Source: Roseburia sp.
GTDB taxonomy: Bacteria > Bacillota_A > Clostridia > Lachnospirales > Lachnospiraceae
NCBI GenBank assembly: GCA_019411365.1
Contig: DXQT01000006.1
Span: 1 to 48,641 of the forward strand
DNA: 48,641 nucleotides
Direction: 5' to 3'
The notes below the pieces were generated by a model that made no database searches, was not told the DNA's origin, and worked only from the letters and a program-made list of their open reading frames with translations. This document shows, piece by piece, positions 1 through 8,356 of this stretch; the stretch's first letter is position 1; each line of letters begins with the position of its first letter. A program made the position numbers and the translations under genes.

Positions 1-103
1 AACCTATAAAATCACGACTTGTGAGAGGACGCTTATATCTGCCCTTCACACCCTAAGAAAGCACCACAAAATCTGCTGCTCCACGGTAAGTTAAACTCCG
101 GTT
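1..103 (-). repeat. Partial copy 1 of the ~335-bp hairpin element
   Basis: Bases 1 to about 82 are almost identical to 26503-26582, the right arm of the complete copy at 26255-26589. The rest of this copy lies beyond the window edge. The two copies also share TTAAACTCCGGTT at their gene-proximal ends (91-103 here). Here that sequence contains the stop codon of the polyferredoxin gene. Strand is given as the direction of the gene it follows. Confidence 0.8.
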
Positions 104-957
104 TTGGGACGTATTCCTGAATGGATAGCGCCGGTTGGACAGACATCTTTGCATTTTCCACAGCGGATACATTCCGCACTGTTTGGATTTTCATAAACCT
201 TGACACCCATATCACATTTCTTTGCACAAAGTCCGCATTTCGTACATTTGGCGGCATCAATCTCGTAATGATAGAGTGAAAACCGGTTGAAAATACCATA
301 AATCGCACCAAGTGGACATAAATACTTGCAGAAAGGGCGGTATATCATTGTAGATAAAATAAGAAGAATGACAAGGATGCTGACCTTCCACCCAAATAAA
401 AAGCCGATGGCACGCTGGAGTCCCGGATTTTTTGCAACAAGCGGAATACCGCCGAGCAGTGTGCCGGACGGACAGATCAGCTTGCAGAACCATGGACTTC
501 CATAGCCGCTTTCCCCGACAAGAAGCAAAGGCATGGCAATGACGAACACAACAAGGATGACATATTTTAAATAGCGCAGATAGCGGTCAAATGGGACTTT
601 TTTGATCTTTTTGACAAAAGGGATCTTATGCAGCAGATCCTGCACAAGGCCAAAAGGGCAGAGCCAGCCGCAGACAAAACGTCCCATGAGAGATCCGAAA
701 ATCATTAAAAATCCAATGACATAAAAGGAAAATTTATAATTTTTACTGCCGAGCACAGCCTGAAGGGATCCAATCGGACAGGAACCGACAGCACCCGGGC
801 AGGAGTAGCAGTTTAAGCCTGGGACACAGAGCTTTTTGCTTGTGCCGCGGTAAATTTTTCCCTCGGTAAAACCGATGACATATCCATTTGTCAGGGCGGT
901 GAAAAGAACCTGTACCCATAAGCGTAAATGTTTTCGCTGTTTTTTTATCCAGTTCAT
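91..957 (-). CDS. 4Fe-4S membrane polyferredoxin (NapH/CcoG-like)
   Basis: A 288-residue membrane iron-sulfur protein, probably passing electrons across or along the membrane. It has several hydrophobic segments and repeated CxxxCP motifs (CGWLCPFG, CKLICPSG, CKYLCPLG) typical of NapH/CcoG-type polyferredoxins. A C-terminal two-cluster ferredoxin domain follows (CTKCGLCAKKC, then CIRCGKCKDVCP). I start it at MNWIKK because AAGGAAAGG precedes that ATG; the longer open frame upstream runs through the small CXXC gene. It is the last gene of a minus-strand redox operon behind the TlpA-like lipoprotein and the CXXC protein. Its final residues (TGV) and stop lie in sequence shared with the adjacent repeat. 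The electron donor and acceptor cannot be read from the sequence. Confidence 0.88.
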   Translation of the reverse strand: MNWIKKQRKHLRLWVQVLFTALTNGYVIGFTEGKIYRGTSKKLCVPGLNCYSCPGAVGSCPIGSLQAVLGSKNYKFSFYVIGFLMIFGSLMGRFVCGWLCPFGLVQDLLHKIPFVKKIKKVPFDRYLRYLKYVILVVFVIAMPLLLVGESGYGSPWFCKLICPSGTLLGGIPLVAKNPGLQRAIGFLFGWKVSILVILLILSTMIYRPFCKYLCPLGAIYGIFNRFSLYHYEIDAAKCTKCGLCAKKCDMGVKVYENPNSAECIRCGKCKDVCPTGAIHSGIRPKTGV

Positions 958-1000
958 GATGAAAACCCTTTCCTTGTAAATTCGTGTAATGTATTTTCTA

Positions 1001-1147
1001 TTATCCGATGCCAATGCATTCCAGACAGATGATATTTGACTTATTCTGTACAGTGGTATGCTCATTTCGATGGATTCCATTTAAAATAAATAAAACCCCG
1101 ATAGCTAAAAGTAAGATACCTGTGACAGAGCGTTTTTTGATATTCAT
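1001..1147 (-). CDS. CD1871A-type small CXXC membrane protein
   Basis: A 48-residue gene: start MNIKKRS, one transmembrane helix (about residues 9-22), and a C-terminal ICLECIGIG tail holding a CxxC pair. A GAGG ribosome site lies about 10 bases upstream. The tail matches what I know of the short CD1871A family of Clostridia, which is found beside TlpA-like proteins and polyferredoxins, exactly as here. It lies 43 bases before the polyferredoxin start and 68 bases after the TlpA stop, so one operon is likely. The role is inferred only: a membrane thiol carrier or partner for electron transfer to the extracytoplasmic thioredoxin-like protein. Confidence 0.8.
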   Translation of the reverse strand: MNIKKRSVTGILLLAIGVLFILNGIHRNEHTTVQNKSNIICLECIGIG

Positions 1148-1215
1148 ATAAGTTTCGCCTCGTTTCGTGAGTTCCGGCAGTCCGGGAAACTGCCGGAAAC
1201 CTGATCTATAAGTGA

Positions 1216-1842
1216 CTATTCTGCTAAGTAAGAGTCAATGAGAGCTTTCCAGCCTTCATAGTCCTTAGAACCTTCAATCGTGTCAAGGATGGTTCCATCT
1301 GATCCAACTACATAAGTGGTAGGGTATGCCATAATATTTAAAAGGGATTCATTTGTGGCAAGCGTTCCATCCATACGAAGCTGTGTGTAAGATGCATTTG
1401 CGTTACTCATAATATCTTTGATCTGAGCCATTTCGTCATCTGAGATACCCATGCCAAGGTCGCCGTAAAGTCCGTAAACAGCAGCACCCTTGTCTTTGTA
1501 TTCACTATTGATCTTATCAAGATCAGGAATTTCATTGACACATGGGGTACATCCGACATTCCATACATTTACAAGTGTTACTTTGTTTTTGGCAAAAATA
1601 GAGGAATCCATTTTATTACCATCTATATCCGTAGTATCCATGTTCGTGAAAATATCATTTGTGGAAGCAGTGCTGTCGGAAGCAGTCTGTGCAGTGCTGT
1701 CTGTCTGTTCAGTTGTGGCCGTTTCCTGTCCGGCTGTTGTGGAAGAAGTATTGCCGGTGGTGTTTCCGGTCTGTCCGCATCCTGCAAAAAGAAGTGCGCC
1801 TGTAAGTAAAAGTGTTGCGATAGATAATGTTTTGTTTTTCAT
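1216..1842 (-). CDS. TlpA/ResA-like thioredoxin-fold lipoprotein
   Basis: A 208-residue exported thiol-disulfide protein. It has a signal peptide with lipobox LLFAGC (lipidated Cys22), a Thr/Ser-rich linker to about residue 62, and a redoxin domain with active site WNVGCTPC (Cys98, Cys101) and a cis-proline region near AYPTTYV. An AAAGGAG site precedes the ATG. It is the first gene of the minus-strand operon with the CXXC protein and the polyferredoxin, and it diverges from a two-component system. The likely job is extracytoplasmic disulfide reduction using electrons from the polyferredoxin. The coupling is inferred from gene order. Confidence 0.9.
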   Translation of the reverse strand: MKNKTLSIATLLLTGALLFAGCGQTGNTTGNTSSTTAGQETATTEQTDSTAQTASDSTASTNDIFTNMDTTDIDGNKMDSSIFAKNKVTLVNVWNVGCTPCVNEIPDLDKINSEYKDKGAAVYGLYGDLGMGISDDEMAQIKDIMSNANASYTQLRMDGTLATNESLLNIMAYPTTYVVGSDGTILDTIEGSKDYEGWKALIDSYLAE

Positions 1843-2060
1843 AATAAGAAAATCTCCTTTGTTTTTTGTTGTTCAGACTATTGTCTGATTGATTTGATAG
1901 ACATATCATAACGTTCCAATGTGAAATTAATATGAAATCAGAAAATTTTTTTTGTTGATAATCTTTAGAGGTCATAATAAACTGAAAGTAGTGTTATTGT
2001 TATAGGAAAATAGCACATTTTAACAGGGAAGTACTAAATTAAGGAAAAGGAAAGTATAAA
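1843..2060. promoter_or_regulatory. Divergent intergenic region between redox operon and two-component system
   Basis: The 218-base AT-rich spacer must hold promoters for both directions. A short inverted repeat CAGAC-TATT-GTCTG (1874-1887) lies just upstream of the TlpA-like gene and could be an operator or leader hairpin. No clear -35/-10 pair stands out. The arrangement suggests, but does not prove, that the response regulator controls the redox operon. Confidence 0.35.
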
Positions 2061-2714
2061 ATGAATATTTTAATTGTAGAGGATGATACAGCGATCCGCG
2101 AGGGCGTGGCAGAGTTTTTAAAAGAAAATGAATATGAGGTCTTTTGTGCAGAAGATGGGGAGAAGGCACTTGAAATTTTAAAAAGCAAAGAGATACATCT
2201 GGCGCTGTTAGACATTATGCTGCCGAAGAAAAATGGAATCGAAGTGTTAAAAGAACTGCGGACATTCAGTGAACTTCCGGTGATTATGCTGACGGCGGTC
2301 ACGGACGAGGAAACGCAGGTGCAGACGTTTGACAACCTTGCTGATGACTACATATGTAAGCCGTTTTCACTGATATTACTTTTGAAGCGGATCGAAGCAC
2401 TTTTGCGGGCACGTTATAAGACGGAAAATACATGGAAATACAAAGATGCTGTGGTGGATTTTTCCGGGTATCGGGCAACGTATCTTGGAAAAGATGCGGC
2501 AGTCACACCGAAAGAAATCAAACTTTTAGCAGTCTTGTTGGAGAATGCGGGACAGGTTGTGAGCCGGGACCAGATTTTAGACCGGATCTGGGGTGAGGAG
2601 GAAAGCCCTTTTGACCGTGTTGTGGATGTCTATGTGAAAAATCTGCGGAAAAAACTGCAGCTCGACTGTATTATCACGGTAAAGGGCGTCGGCTATAAGC
2701 TGGAGCTGCCATAA
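2061..2714 (+). CDS. OmpR/PhoB-family response regulator
   Basis: A 217-residue two-component regulator. The receiver domain (about 1-115) has the acidic pocket EDD near residues 7-9, phospho-acceptor Asp51 in LLDIMLP, and the switch lysine in CKPF. A winged-helix DNA-binding domain follows (about 125-217), ending in VDVYVKNLRKKL and GVGYKLE, the normal OmpR signature. The ribosome site is AAGGAAAG. The histidine kinase follows after 70 bases, so the two are co-transcribed. The signal and targets are unknown; the divergent redox operon is the nearest candidate. Confidence 0.93.
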   Translation: MNILIVEDDTAIREGVAEFLKENEYEVFCAEDGEKALEILKSKEIHLALLDIMLPKKNGIEVLKELRTFSELPVIMLTAVTDEETQVQTFDNLADDYICKPFSLILLLKRIEALLRARYKTENTWKYKDAVVDFSGYRATYLGKDAAVTPKEIKLLAVLLENAGQVVSRDQILDRIWGEEESPFDRVVDVYVKNLRKKLQLDCIITVKGVGYKLELP

Positions 2715-2784
2715 AATATCAATAAGTGAACAGCCTGCAAAAGAAGGCTGCATTCAGCGGTGTGCGCAGAGTAGGAGATTGAAT

Positions 2785-4149
2785 ATGAAGAAAATGAAAT
2801 TATTTCCTAAAACATTTTTATATACGTTTTTTATGCTGCTTTTTATCACAACATCCATGCATCTGATGATTTATTTTTTCTATCCGAAGGTGTACTTAAG
2901 CCGGATGCAGGATCAGCTGGAAAAGAAAATGGACACATTGCAGCAGGAGATAAAAAGGAATACTGCAGCGGAAGCAGGGCAGATTTTTTCTGATTTTGCA
3001 AAACAAAATAATGTCAATGTTACGGTAGAGTGTGCCGGCAGTGAAGTTACTTATATGGGAATGGATTTCCAGATATCACTGTATACCGATGCCGATATGG
3101 TTTTTGATGTGAGCAATCTGGAAAATGCGGAATCAATTATTGTGAAAAATAAAACAATGGAAGCAGACGATGGGATTGAAATCCAGGTGGAAGTGATGGC
3201 AAGTGCCATGCCGGTGAAAGAGGCGGTGGATATGATCACATTTTTATTGCCGTTTACGTTCGGAGCTGCCATTCTCTTTTCCATTGTTTTTTCTTATTTA
3301 TATTCGAGACGCATTACAAGACCTATTTTTCACATGCTGAATGTCACGAACGATATGAAAAATTTAAAACCGGAAGCGGCATTTCATGTGCAGGACGAAG
3401 ATGAGGTCGGTCTTCTGGCGGAGCAGATCAATCAGGTTTATGAGCAGCTGCTTGCAACGATCCGGAGTCTGGATGAAGAAAAAGAGCATATGCTCGCAGT
3501 GGAAAAGTCGAAGACTGTTTTTCTGCGTTCAGCTTCCCATGAACTGAAAACACCGCTTTCCGGACTGCGGATTCTGCTGGAAAATATGCAGTATAATATA
3601 GGAAAGTACAAGGATCGTGACAAATATCTTGCGGAAGCAGTTGCCAAAGTGGATGAACTGAGCGGAATGGTCAGGGATATTTTAGATACTTCCAAAGTGC
3701 AGGATCTGCAGGAAGAGGAAAAACAGAAGCTTTATGCAGGCGGGGAAATTGGAGCAGTGCTGCAGGAATATGCGATGCAGATTGCTGACAAAAAGTTAGA
3801 GGTGACAGACAGTATCCCGGAAGACTGCATGCTGTTTATGAGCCGGAATACATTTCAGAAAGTGTGGTCGAACCTGATCGGCAATGCGGTACAGTACACA
3901 GAGCAGGGCGGGCAGATCACAATTGCCGCAGACACAGACAAAATCTGGATCGAAAACAGCTGTACACCGTTGACAGAGGAGCAGTTGGCTTATATTTATG
4001 AGCCGTTTTACCGTGTGGACGACACGCGGGCAGCTTCCGGGGGCAATGGGCTGGGACTCTATGTGGTGCGGGAACTGCTGAAAAAAGAGGGATTCCGCTA
4101 TGTATTTGAGCCTGTGGAAGATGGCATGCGTTTTACGATTTTCCTATAG
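2785..4149 (+). CDS. Membrane sensor histidine kinase
   Basis: A 454-residue kinase paired with the preceding regulator. It has a transmembrane helix at about 9-29, an extracytoplasmic sensor region of about 120 residues, a second helix near 153-173, and a HAMP linker. The HisKA motif is SASHELKTP (phospho-acceptor His252), and the ATPase domain shows an N-box NLIGNAVQYT (about 362) and a G-box GGNGLGLYVV (about 418). I use the ATG at 2785, which has AGGAG seven bases upstream, rather than the TTG at 2779. No known ligand domain is recognisable in the sensor region. Confidence 0.92.
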   Translation: MKKMKLFPKTFLYTFFMLLFITTSMHLMIYFFYPKVYLSRMQDQLEKKMDTLQQEIKRNTAAEAGQIFSDFAKQNNVNVTVECAGSEVTYMGMDFQISLYTDADMVFDVSNLENAESIIVKNKTMEADDGIEIQVEVMASAMPVKEAVDMITFLLPFTFGAAILFSIVFSYLYSRRITRPIFHMLNVTNDMKNLKPEAAFHVQDEDEVGLLAEQINQVYEQLLATIRSLDEEKEHMLAVEKSKTVFLRSASHELKTPLSGLRILLENMQYNIGKYKDRDKYLAEAVAKVDELSGMVRDILDTSKVQDLQEEEKQKLYAGGEIGAVLQEYAMQIADKKLEVTDSIPEDCMLFMSRNTFQKVWSNLIGNAVQYTEQGGQITIAADTDKIWIENSCTPLTEEQLAYIYEPFYRVDDTRAASGGNGLGLYVVRELLKKEGFRYVFEPVEDGMRFTIFL

Positions 4150-4251
4150 ACAAAAGACTGCAAAATCATAAAGTATCCAGAAATTTCCTCGGATATTAAG
4201 AAAAAATTCATTAGGAAAAGGGAACAATCTATAGTATAATGTTGCTCACAT

Positions 4252-4265
4252 CACAATGGATTGTG
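4252..4265. promoter_or_regulatory. Palindrome downstream of a TATAAT box, before the DUF4358 operon
   Basis: A perfect inverted repeat CACAAT-GG-ATTGTG lies between a TATAAT hexamer (about 4236-4241) and the DUF4358 start. The -35 region is poor. The placement just past the likely transcription start fits an operator, but no regulator is identified. Confidence 0.35.
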
Positions 4266-4311
4266 AAAATGAATTTTTTGGGCGTCTGCGCACGCCGGAA
4301 TGAGAGGGAAT

Positions 4312-4857
4312 ATGAAGAGAAAAATAGCATGGATTCTGCTGGCGGCAATGACACTTTCCATTGCTGCGTGTGGAAATAAAACCGGAGATCCGGTTGCAGA
4401 TGATGGAAATATCACTGCAGAGGCAACAGAGGGTGCGCTGGATACATCGGCAAATCTGGAGGGAAGCTGTGCAGACATTCTGGATGAGATTTATAAAACA
4501 GCAAAAACAGATGACGATTACTTCAGCTACACAGATGATTTTGAAAACGTGGAGATTACCGAAGCAGAAGAAGAATATATTTTAGGAACGACAGAGATTG
4601 ATTATACGGATTCCGTGTACTCTGCACCGATGATGTCCTCGATCGCTTATCAGTGTGTATTGCTCCGGGTAAGTGAAGATCAGGATATCGAAGCTGCCAA
4701 GAAGCTTTTAGAGGAAAATGCCGATCCGGCAAAGTGGATATGTGTTGAAGCAGAGAGCGTTGTTGTGGAAAACGTTGGCGACGTGATTTTATTCATCATG
4801 GCAGACAAAGATGTTGCAGATGCAGCAAAAGAAGCGTTTTTGGCGTTAAAAAAATAA
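4312..4857 (+). CDS. DUF4358-type lipoprotein
   Basis: A 181-residue exported lipoprotein: signal peptide MKRKIAWILLAAMTLSIAACG with lipobox SIAAC, a short acidic linker, then a domain of about 120 residues. The pattern (LDEIYKTA, YILGTTEIDY, YQCVLLRV) and the ending with a Lys-Ala-rich helix match my memory of DUF4358 proteins. These usually sit beside MBOAT and DHHW genes, as here. The ATG at 4312 is chosen over 4300 because AGAGGGA lies just upstream. The MBOAT gene begins 21 bases later. The function is unknown; an accessory role in cell-surface glycan acylation is inferred from context. Confidence 0.75.
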   Translation: MKRKIAWILLAAMTLSIAACGNKTGDPVADDGNITAEATEGALDTSANLEGSCADILDEIYKTAKTDDDYFSYTDDFENVEITEAEEEYILGTTEIDYTDSVYSAPMMSSIAYQCVLLRVSEDQDIEAAKKLLEENADPAKWICVEAESVVVENVGDVILFIMADKDVADAAKEAFLALKK

Positions 4858-4878
4858 ATACAGAAGGTGGTGCGAAGC

Positions 4879-6462
4879 TTGCTTTTTTCAAGTATTACGT
4901 TTTTATACTATTTTTTACCGGCGGTATTAGTGATCTATTATCTGACACCGGCAAAAGTGAAAAATCTGATACTGTTTCTGGCAAGCTTCGTTTTTTATTT
5001 GTGGGGGGAGCCAAAATACAGTGTGCTGCTCCTTTTTTCTGTTGCAGTCGGCTATATGGGTGGAAGATGCATCGAATATCAGAGACAGAAGAAGTGTGTC
5101 TGTGCTGCTGATCCGGCAGACAGATCCGGAAAATACAAGGGTGGACATGACAGGCTTGTGGTCGGGATTTTTACGGCAATGACATTGGGATTGCTGGTAT
5201 TTTTTAAATATATGGATTTTCTGGCAGACAGTGTAAATAGGATTCTCGGTACACATGTTCCGATGGTGCAGATCGCACTTCCGGTCGGCATCAGTTTTTA
5301 CACGTTTCAGATCATCAGTTATTATGTGGATGTTTACCGGGGAGAGGTTGCGGCAGAACACAATTTTGTTGATTTTGCGGCATATGTGACGATGTTTCCA
5401 CAGTTGATCGCCGGACCGATCGTCCGCTTTCAATCCGTGCAGGCGGAATTAAAACAACGGGATTTCACATGGGAAAAAACCGGGGAAGGTGCGGCAAGGT
5501 TCGTCTGTGGCCTCTGTAAAAAGGTTTTGATCGCAGATTCCCTTGCGTCGCTTGTCTCGGCGCTGCAAAATATATCAGAAACAGCAGCAAAAACAGAAGC
5601 GGTCGTGACAACAGGAATTTGTGCGGAAGGCGCAGGGATCGGCACATTGGGTTACTGGGTGCTTGCCCTCGCATTTGTGTTACAGCTTTACTATGATTTC
5701 TCCGGTTACAGCGATATGGCGATCGGACTTGGAAAAATGTTAGGTTTTACGTTCCCGGAGAATTTCAGGTATCCTTTTATCTCAAAAAGTATCTCGGAGT
5801 TCTGGCGCAGATGGCACATGACGCTGGGAGGATGGTTCCGCGATTACCTTTATATCCCGCTGGGCGGCAACCGGGTGAGCGTTCTGCGATGGTGTTTTAA
5901 TATGTTCGTTGTCTGGCTGCTCAGTGGGCTATGGCACGGTGCAGGATGGAATTTTGCGCTGTGGGGATTGTATTTTGGCGTATTCTTAAGTGCAGAGAAA
6001 TTAATCGGAAAAAAATGGAAAGAAAGATCCTTTAAAATAGCAGACATATCCGCAAATAATGACGGCAATGGTGGTAACAGGGAAAATATGTTTCTGAGCT
6101 GTGTCAGAAATATCATAGAACATGGTTATGTTCTTCTGGTCGTCCTTGTTAGTTTTGTCATTTTCCGTGTGGAGAGTGTCCGTGAGATAAAAGAACAGCT
6201 TTTAGGATTAGCCGGAAGTTACGGAAATGCAATGACACCGATGGCTGCTTATGAGATCAAGAGCTATCTGATACTTTTACTCATCGCATGTGCTGGTGCG
6301 ACACCGGTTCCTGCGATGTGCGTTCAGAGATTAAAAAATACAAACATGTGGAAAAAGTCAGGATGGCTGTTACAGAGCTGTTATATACTGACAGGGCTGG
6401 TGCTTGCTACGGCATTTTTACTGGGAAGTTCGGTACATCCATTTTTATATTTCCGGTTTTAG
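4879..6462 (+). CDS. MBOAT-family O-acyltransferase (AlgI/DltB-like)
   Basis: A 527-residue polytopic enzyme that should move acyl groups, usually acetyl, onto an extracellular polysaccharide. The N-terminus LFSSITFLYYFLP, the central SEFWRRWHMTLGGWFRDYLYIPLGGNR (about 303-330) and LWHGAGWNFALWG with the conserved histidine (about 350) are family hallmarks. The frame has no ATG near its beginning. GTG at 4867 or 4870 would overlap the AGAAGGTGG ribosome site. TTG at 4879 sits eight bases after that site and gives the usual family N-terminus, so I chose it. A DHHW protein follows, the normal partner. The glycan acceptor is unknown. Confidence 0.9.
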   Translation: MLFSSITFLYYFLPAVLVIYYLTPAKVKNLILFLASFVFYLWGEPKYSVLLLFSVAVGYMGGRCIEYQRQKKCVCAADPADRSGKYKGGHDRLVVGIFTAMTLGLLVFFKYMDFLADSVNRILGTHVPMVQIALPVGISFYTFQIISYYVDVYRGEVAAEHNFVDFAAYVTMFPQLIAGPIVRFQSVQAELKQRDFTWEKTGEGAARFVCGLCKKVLIADSLASLVSALQNISETAAKTEAVVTTGICAEGAGIGTLGYWVLALAFVLQLYYDFSGYSDMAIGLGKMLGFTFPENFRYPFISKSISEFWRRWHMTLGGWFRDYLYIPLGGNRVSVLRWCFNMFVVWLLSGLWHGAGWNFALWGLYFGVFLSAEKLIGKKWKERSFKIADISANNDGNGGNRENMFLSCVRNIIEHGYVLLVVLVSFVIFRVESVREIKEQLLGLAGSYGNAMTPMAAYEIKSYLILLLIACAGATPVPAMCVQRLKNTNMWKKSGWLLQSCYILTGLVLATAFLLGSSVHPFLYFRF

Positions 6463-6523
6463 GGAGAGTGAGTGGGAAACCACATTTATCTGACACCGGA
6501 TCGTTAATGAGGAGGGCAGAAGC

Positions 6524-7621
6524 ATGGATTGGAAGAAAAAAATAGCAGTAGTTGTTTTTCTGCTCTCACTTGTCTGTGTCCCGGTGGCGGCGTTTCTGCT
6601 GCCGGATCAGGCGGTTTCTAAGACGGAGAGACGGAAACTTGCGAAGAAACCGTCATTTACAGTGGCTGCTTTTGGGGATGGAACGTATATGGAGCAGTTG
6701 GAAACGTATTTTTCCGAGCAGTTTCCGGTGCGGGACGGATTGCGCACAGTGAAAGCGGAGACGGAGACGGCACTTTTGGGAAAAACGGATACCAATGGTT
6801 ATTTTAAAGTTGAGGATGGAATTTATCATCTGGAGGCAGAATTAAATGAAAAGAATGTGGGCAGAGTGGCAGATTCCATAGAGAAGCTCTGCACAGAACA
6901 ATTTCAGAACGCAGATTGTTATGTCGCAGTCATCCCGGACAAAAATTATTATCTGGCAGATAAACAGTATCCAATACTGGATTATGCAAGGCTGGATGAG
7001 ATGATACAGGCGGAGATTCCTTCGGCACAGAAAATCAGTTTATACGGTAAGCTGCATCTGAAAGATTATTACCGCACGGATCTGCACTGGAAACAGGAAA
7101 AAATTACAGGCGTAGTAGATACACTTGTGCAGTCTATGGGACAGCAGACCAATACAATATCTGACGGCTGGCAGATTGCCACAGAGGATTTTGTCGGAGC
7201 TTACGGGGCCGCCTCTGCATGGAAAACAACACCGGATAAGATGATTTACCGGACAGATCCGTCCATAGAGCGGATGCAGGTCTATGATTATGAAAGAAAA
7301 CAGAACGTAAGTGTCTATGCACCGGAAAAAATCGGTGGGATGGATGATTATGATTTTTACCTGTGGGGTGCAAGAGCGCTTCTGACCATTCAGAATCCGG
7401 GGTGCCATAATGGAAAGAAGCTGTTGCTGTTTAGGGATTCTTTTGGCAGCAGTATCGCACCGCTTTTAGCGGAGTATTATGAGGAAGTAACGCTGGTTGA
7501 CCTCCGGTATGTCTCAGCTTCGCATGCACTGGAGCTTTTAGGGGACACGGAATATCAGGATGTGTTGTTTTTGTACAGTGCACCGATTTTGAACCATGGA
7601 GACAGCTTGAGATTTGGTTAG
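6524..7621 (+). CDS. DHHW-family protein (AlgJ/AlgX-like partner of MBOAT)
   Basis: A 365-residue protein with an N-terminal signal anchor (about 6-24), then an SGNH-like extracytoplasmic domain. The signature RTDLHW (about 186-191) and the later FRDSFGSS block with its serine are those of the DHHW family, related to alginate acetylation proteins AlgJ/AlgX. It ends the operon with the DUF4358 lipoprotein and the MBOAT acyltransferase, and a terminator follows. It probably receives the acyl group outside the membrane and completes transfer to a glycan; this mechanism is known for related systems and inferred here. Confidence 0.85.
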   Translation: MDWKKKIAVVVFLLSLVCVPVAAFLLPDQAVSKTERRKLAKKPSFTVAAFGDGTYMEQLETYFSEQFPVRDGLRTVKAETETALLGKTDTNGYFKVEDGIYHLEAELNEKNVGRVADSIEKLCTEQFQNADCYVAVIPDKNYYLADKQYPILDYARLDEMIQAEIPSAQKISLYGKLHLKDYYRTDLHWKQEKITGVVDTLVQSMGQQTNTISDGWQIATEDFVGAYGAASAWKTTPDKMIYRTDPSIERMQVYDYERKQNVSVYAPEKIGGMDDYDFYLWGARALLTIQNPGCHNGKKLLLFRDSFGSSIAPLLAEYYEEVTLVDLRYVSASHALELLGDTEYQDVLFLYSAPILNHGDSLRFG

Positions 7622-7643
7622 TTTATAGAAAAGCAGAGATCAG

Positions 7644-7680
7644 AAAATCCGCAGCCTTAAAAATAAGGTGCGGATTTTTT
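7644..7680 (+). terminator. Intrinsic terminator of the MBOAT/DHHW operon
   Basis: The arms AAATCCGCagCCTT and AAGGtGCGGATTT enclose a short A-rich loop and are followed by a T run. It lies 23 bases past the DHHW stop. Confidence 0.85.
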
Positions 7681-7697
7681 GATATGTGTAAAATTTG

Positions 7698-7728
7698 TGT
7701 AACCAATCCAATTCATTTGCGTCTTTCC
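7698..7728 (+). promoter_or_regulatory. Candidate ECF-sigma promoter (autoregulatory)
   Basis: TGTAACC, 15 bases, then CGTCTTTCC, 70 bases before the first ECF sigma start. The -35 AAC core and -10 CGTC are typical of ECF-recognised promoters. The same two blocks with the same 15-base gap precede the serpin gene at 12477-12507. Confidence 0.7.
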
Positions 7729-7798
7729 AGGTGAAGAGAAATATGAGAAAATGAAATAAATCCGTGTAAAAACAATGGGGAACATGAGGATACGTGCA

Positions 7799-8356
7799 AT
7801 GGAAGATGAAAAGATTATTGATTTATATTGGAACCGAGATCAGGGCGCGATCGGACACACGGCAGAGAAATACGGCAGTTATTGTGGCAGGATTGCGAAA
7901 AATATTCTTTTGAATAAAGAAGATTGTGAAGAATGTGTCAATGACACTTGGCTGAGGGCGTGGAACGCTATGCCGGACGAGAGACCGGCAATTTTATCTG
8001 CGTTTTTAGGTGCGATCACAAGAAATTTAAGTCTGGACCGATACCGGAAACTGCATACGGCAAAAAGAGGAAAGGGGGAAGTGGAGTTTATTTTTGATGA
8101 ACTGACAGATCAGGTGGACAAAAAAGAGCCGTCGCACTACATAGAGGAACAGGAATTAGTGGCGTGTATCAATCATTTCCTCAAAAATCTCCCGAAGGAG
8201 CACCGCGTGATGTTTGTGCGGAGATACTGGTATTTTGATAGCATTACAGAGATTGCAGAGCGCTGTGCATGCAGTGAGGCAAAGGTGAAGACAACACTTT
8301 TTCGTGTCAGGGGTAAATTGCTGGACTATCTGAAAAAGGAGGGCTATGCATTATGA
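7799..8356 (+). CDS. ECF-type RNA polymerase sigma factor (first copy)
   Basis: A 185-residue sigma factor. Region 2 spans about residues 20-90 (CEECVNDTWLRAWN, then the FLGAITRNLSLDRYRK segment that contacts the -10). Region 4 is near 125-180 (LPKEHRVMFVRRYWYFDSITEIAERCACSEAKVKTTLFRVRGKL, a helix-turn-helix). I chose ATG 7799, which has GAGGA eight bases upstream; ATGs at 7775 and 7784 are in frame but lack this. The stop overlaps the next start by four bases (ATGA), so the membrane protein downstream is translationally coupled and probably its antagonist. The promoter looks self-recognised. Confidence 0.88.
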   Translation: MEDEKIIDLYWNRDQGAIGHTAEKYGSYCGRIAKNILLNKEDCEECVNDTWLRAWNAMPDERPAILSAFLGAITRNLSLDRYRKLHTAKRGKGEVEFIFDELTDQVDKKEPSHYIEEQELVACINHFLKNLPKEHRVMFVRRYWYFDSITEIAERCACSEAKVKTTLFRVRGKLLDYLKKEGYAL

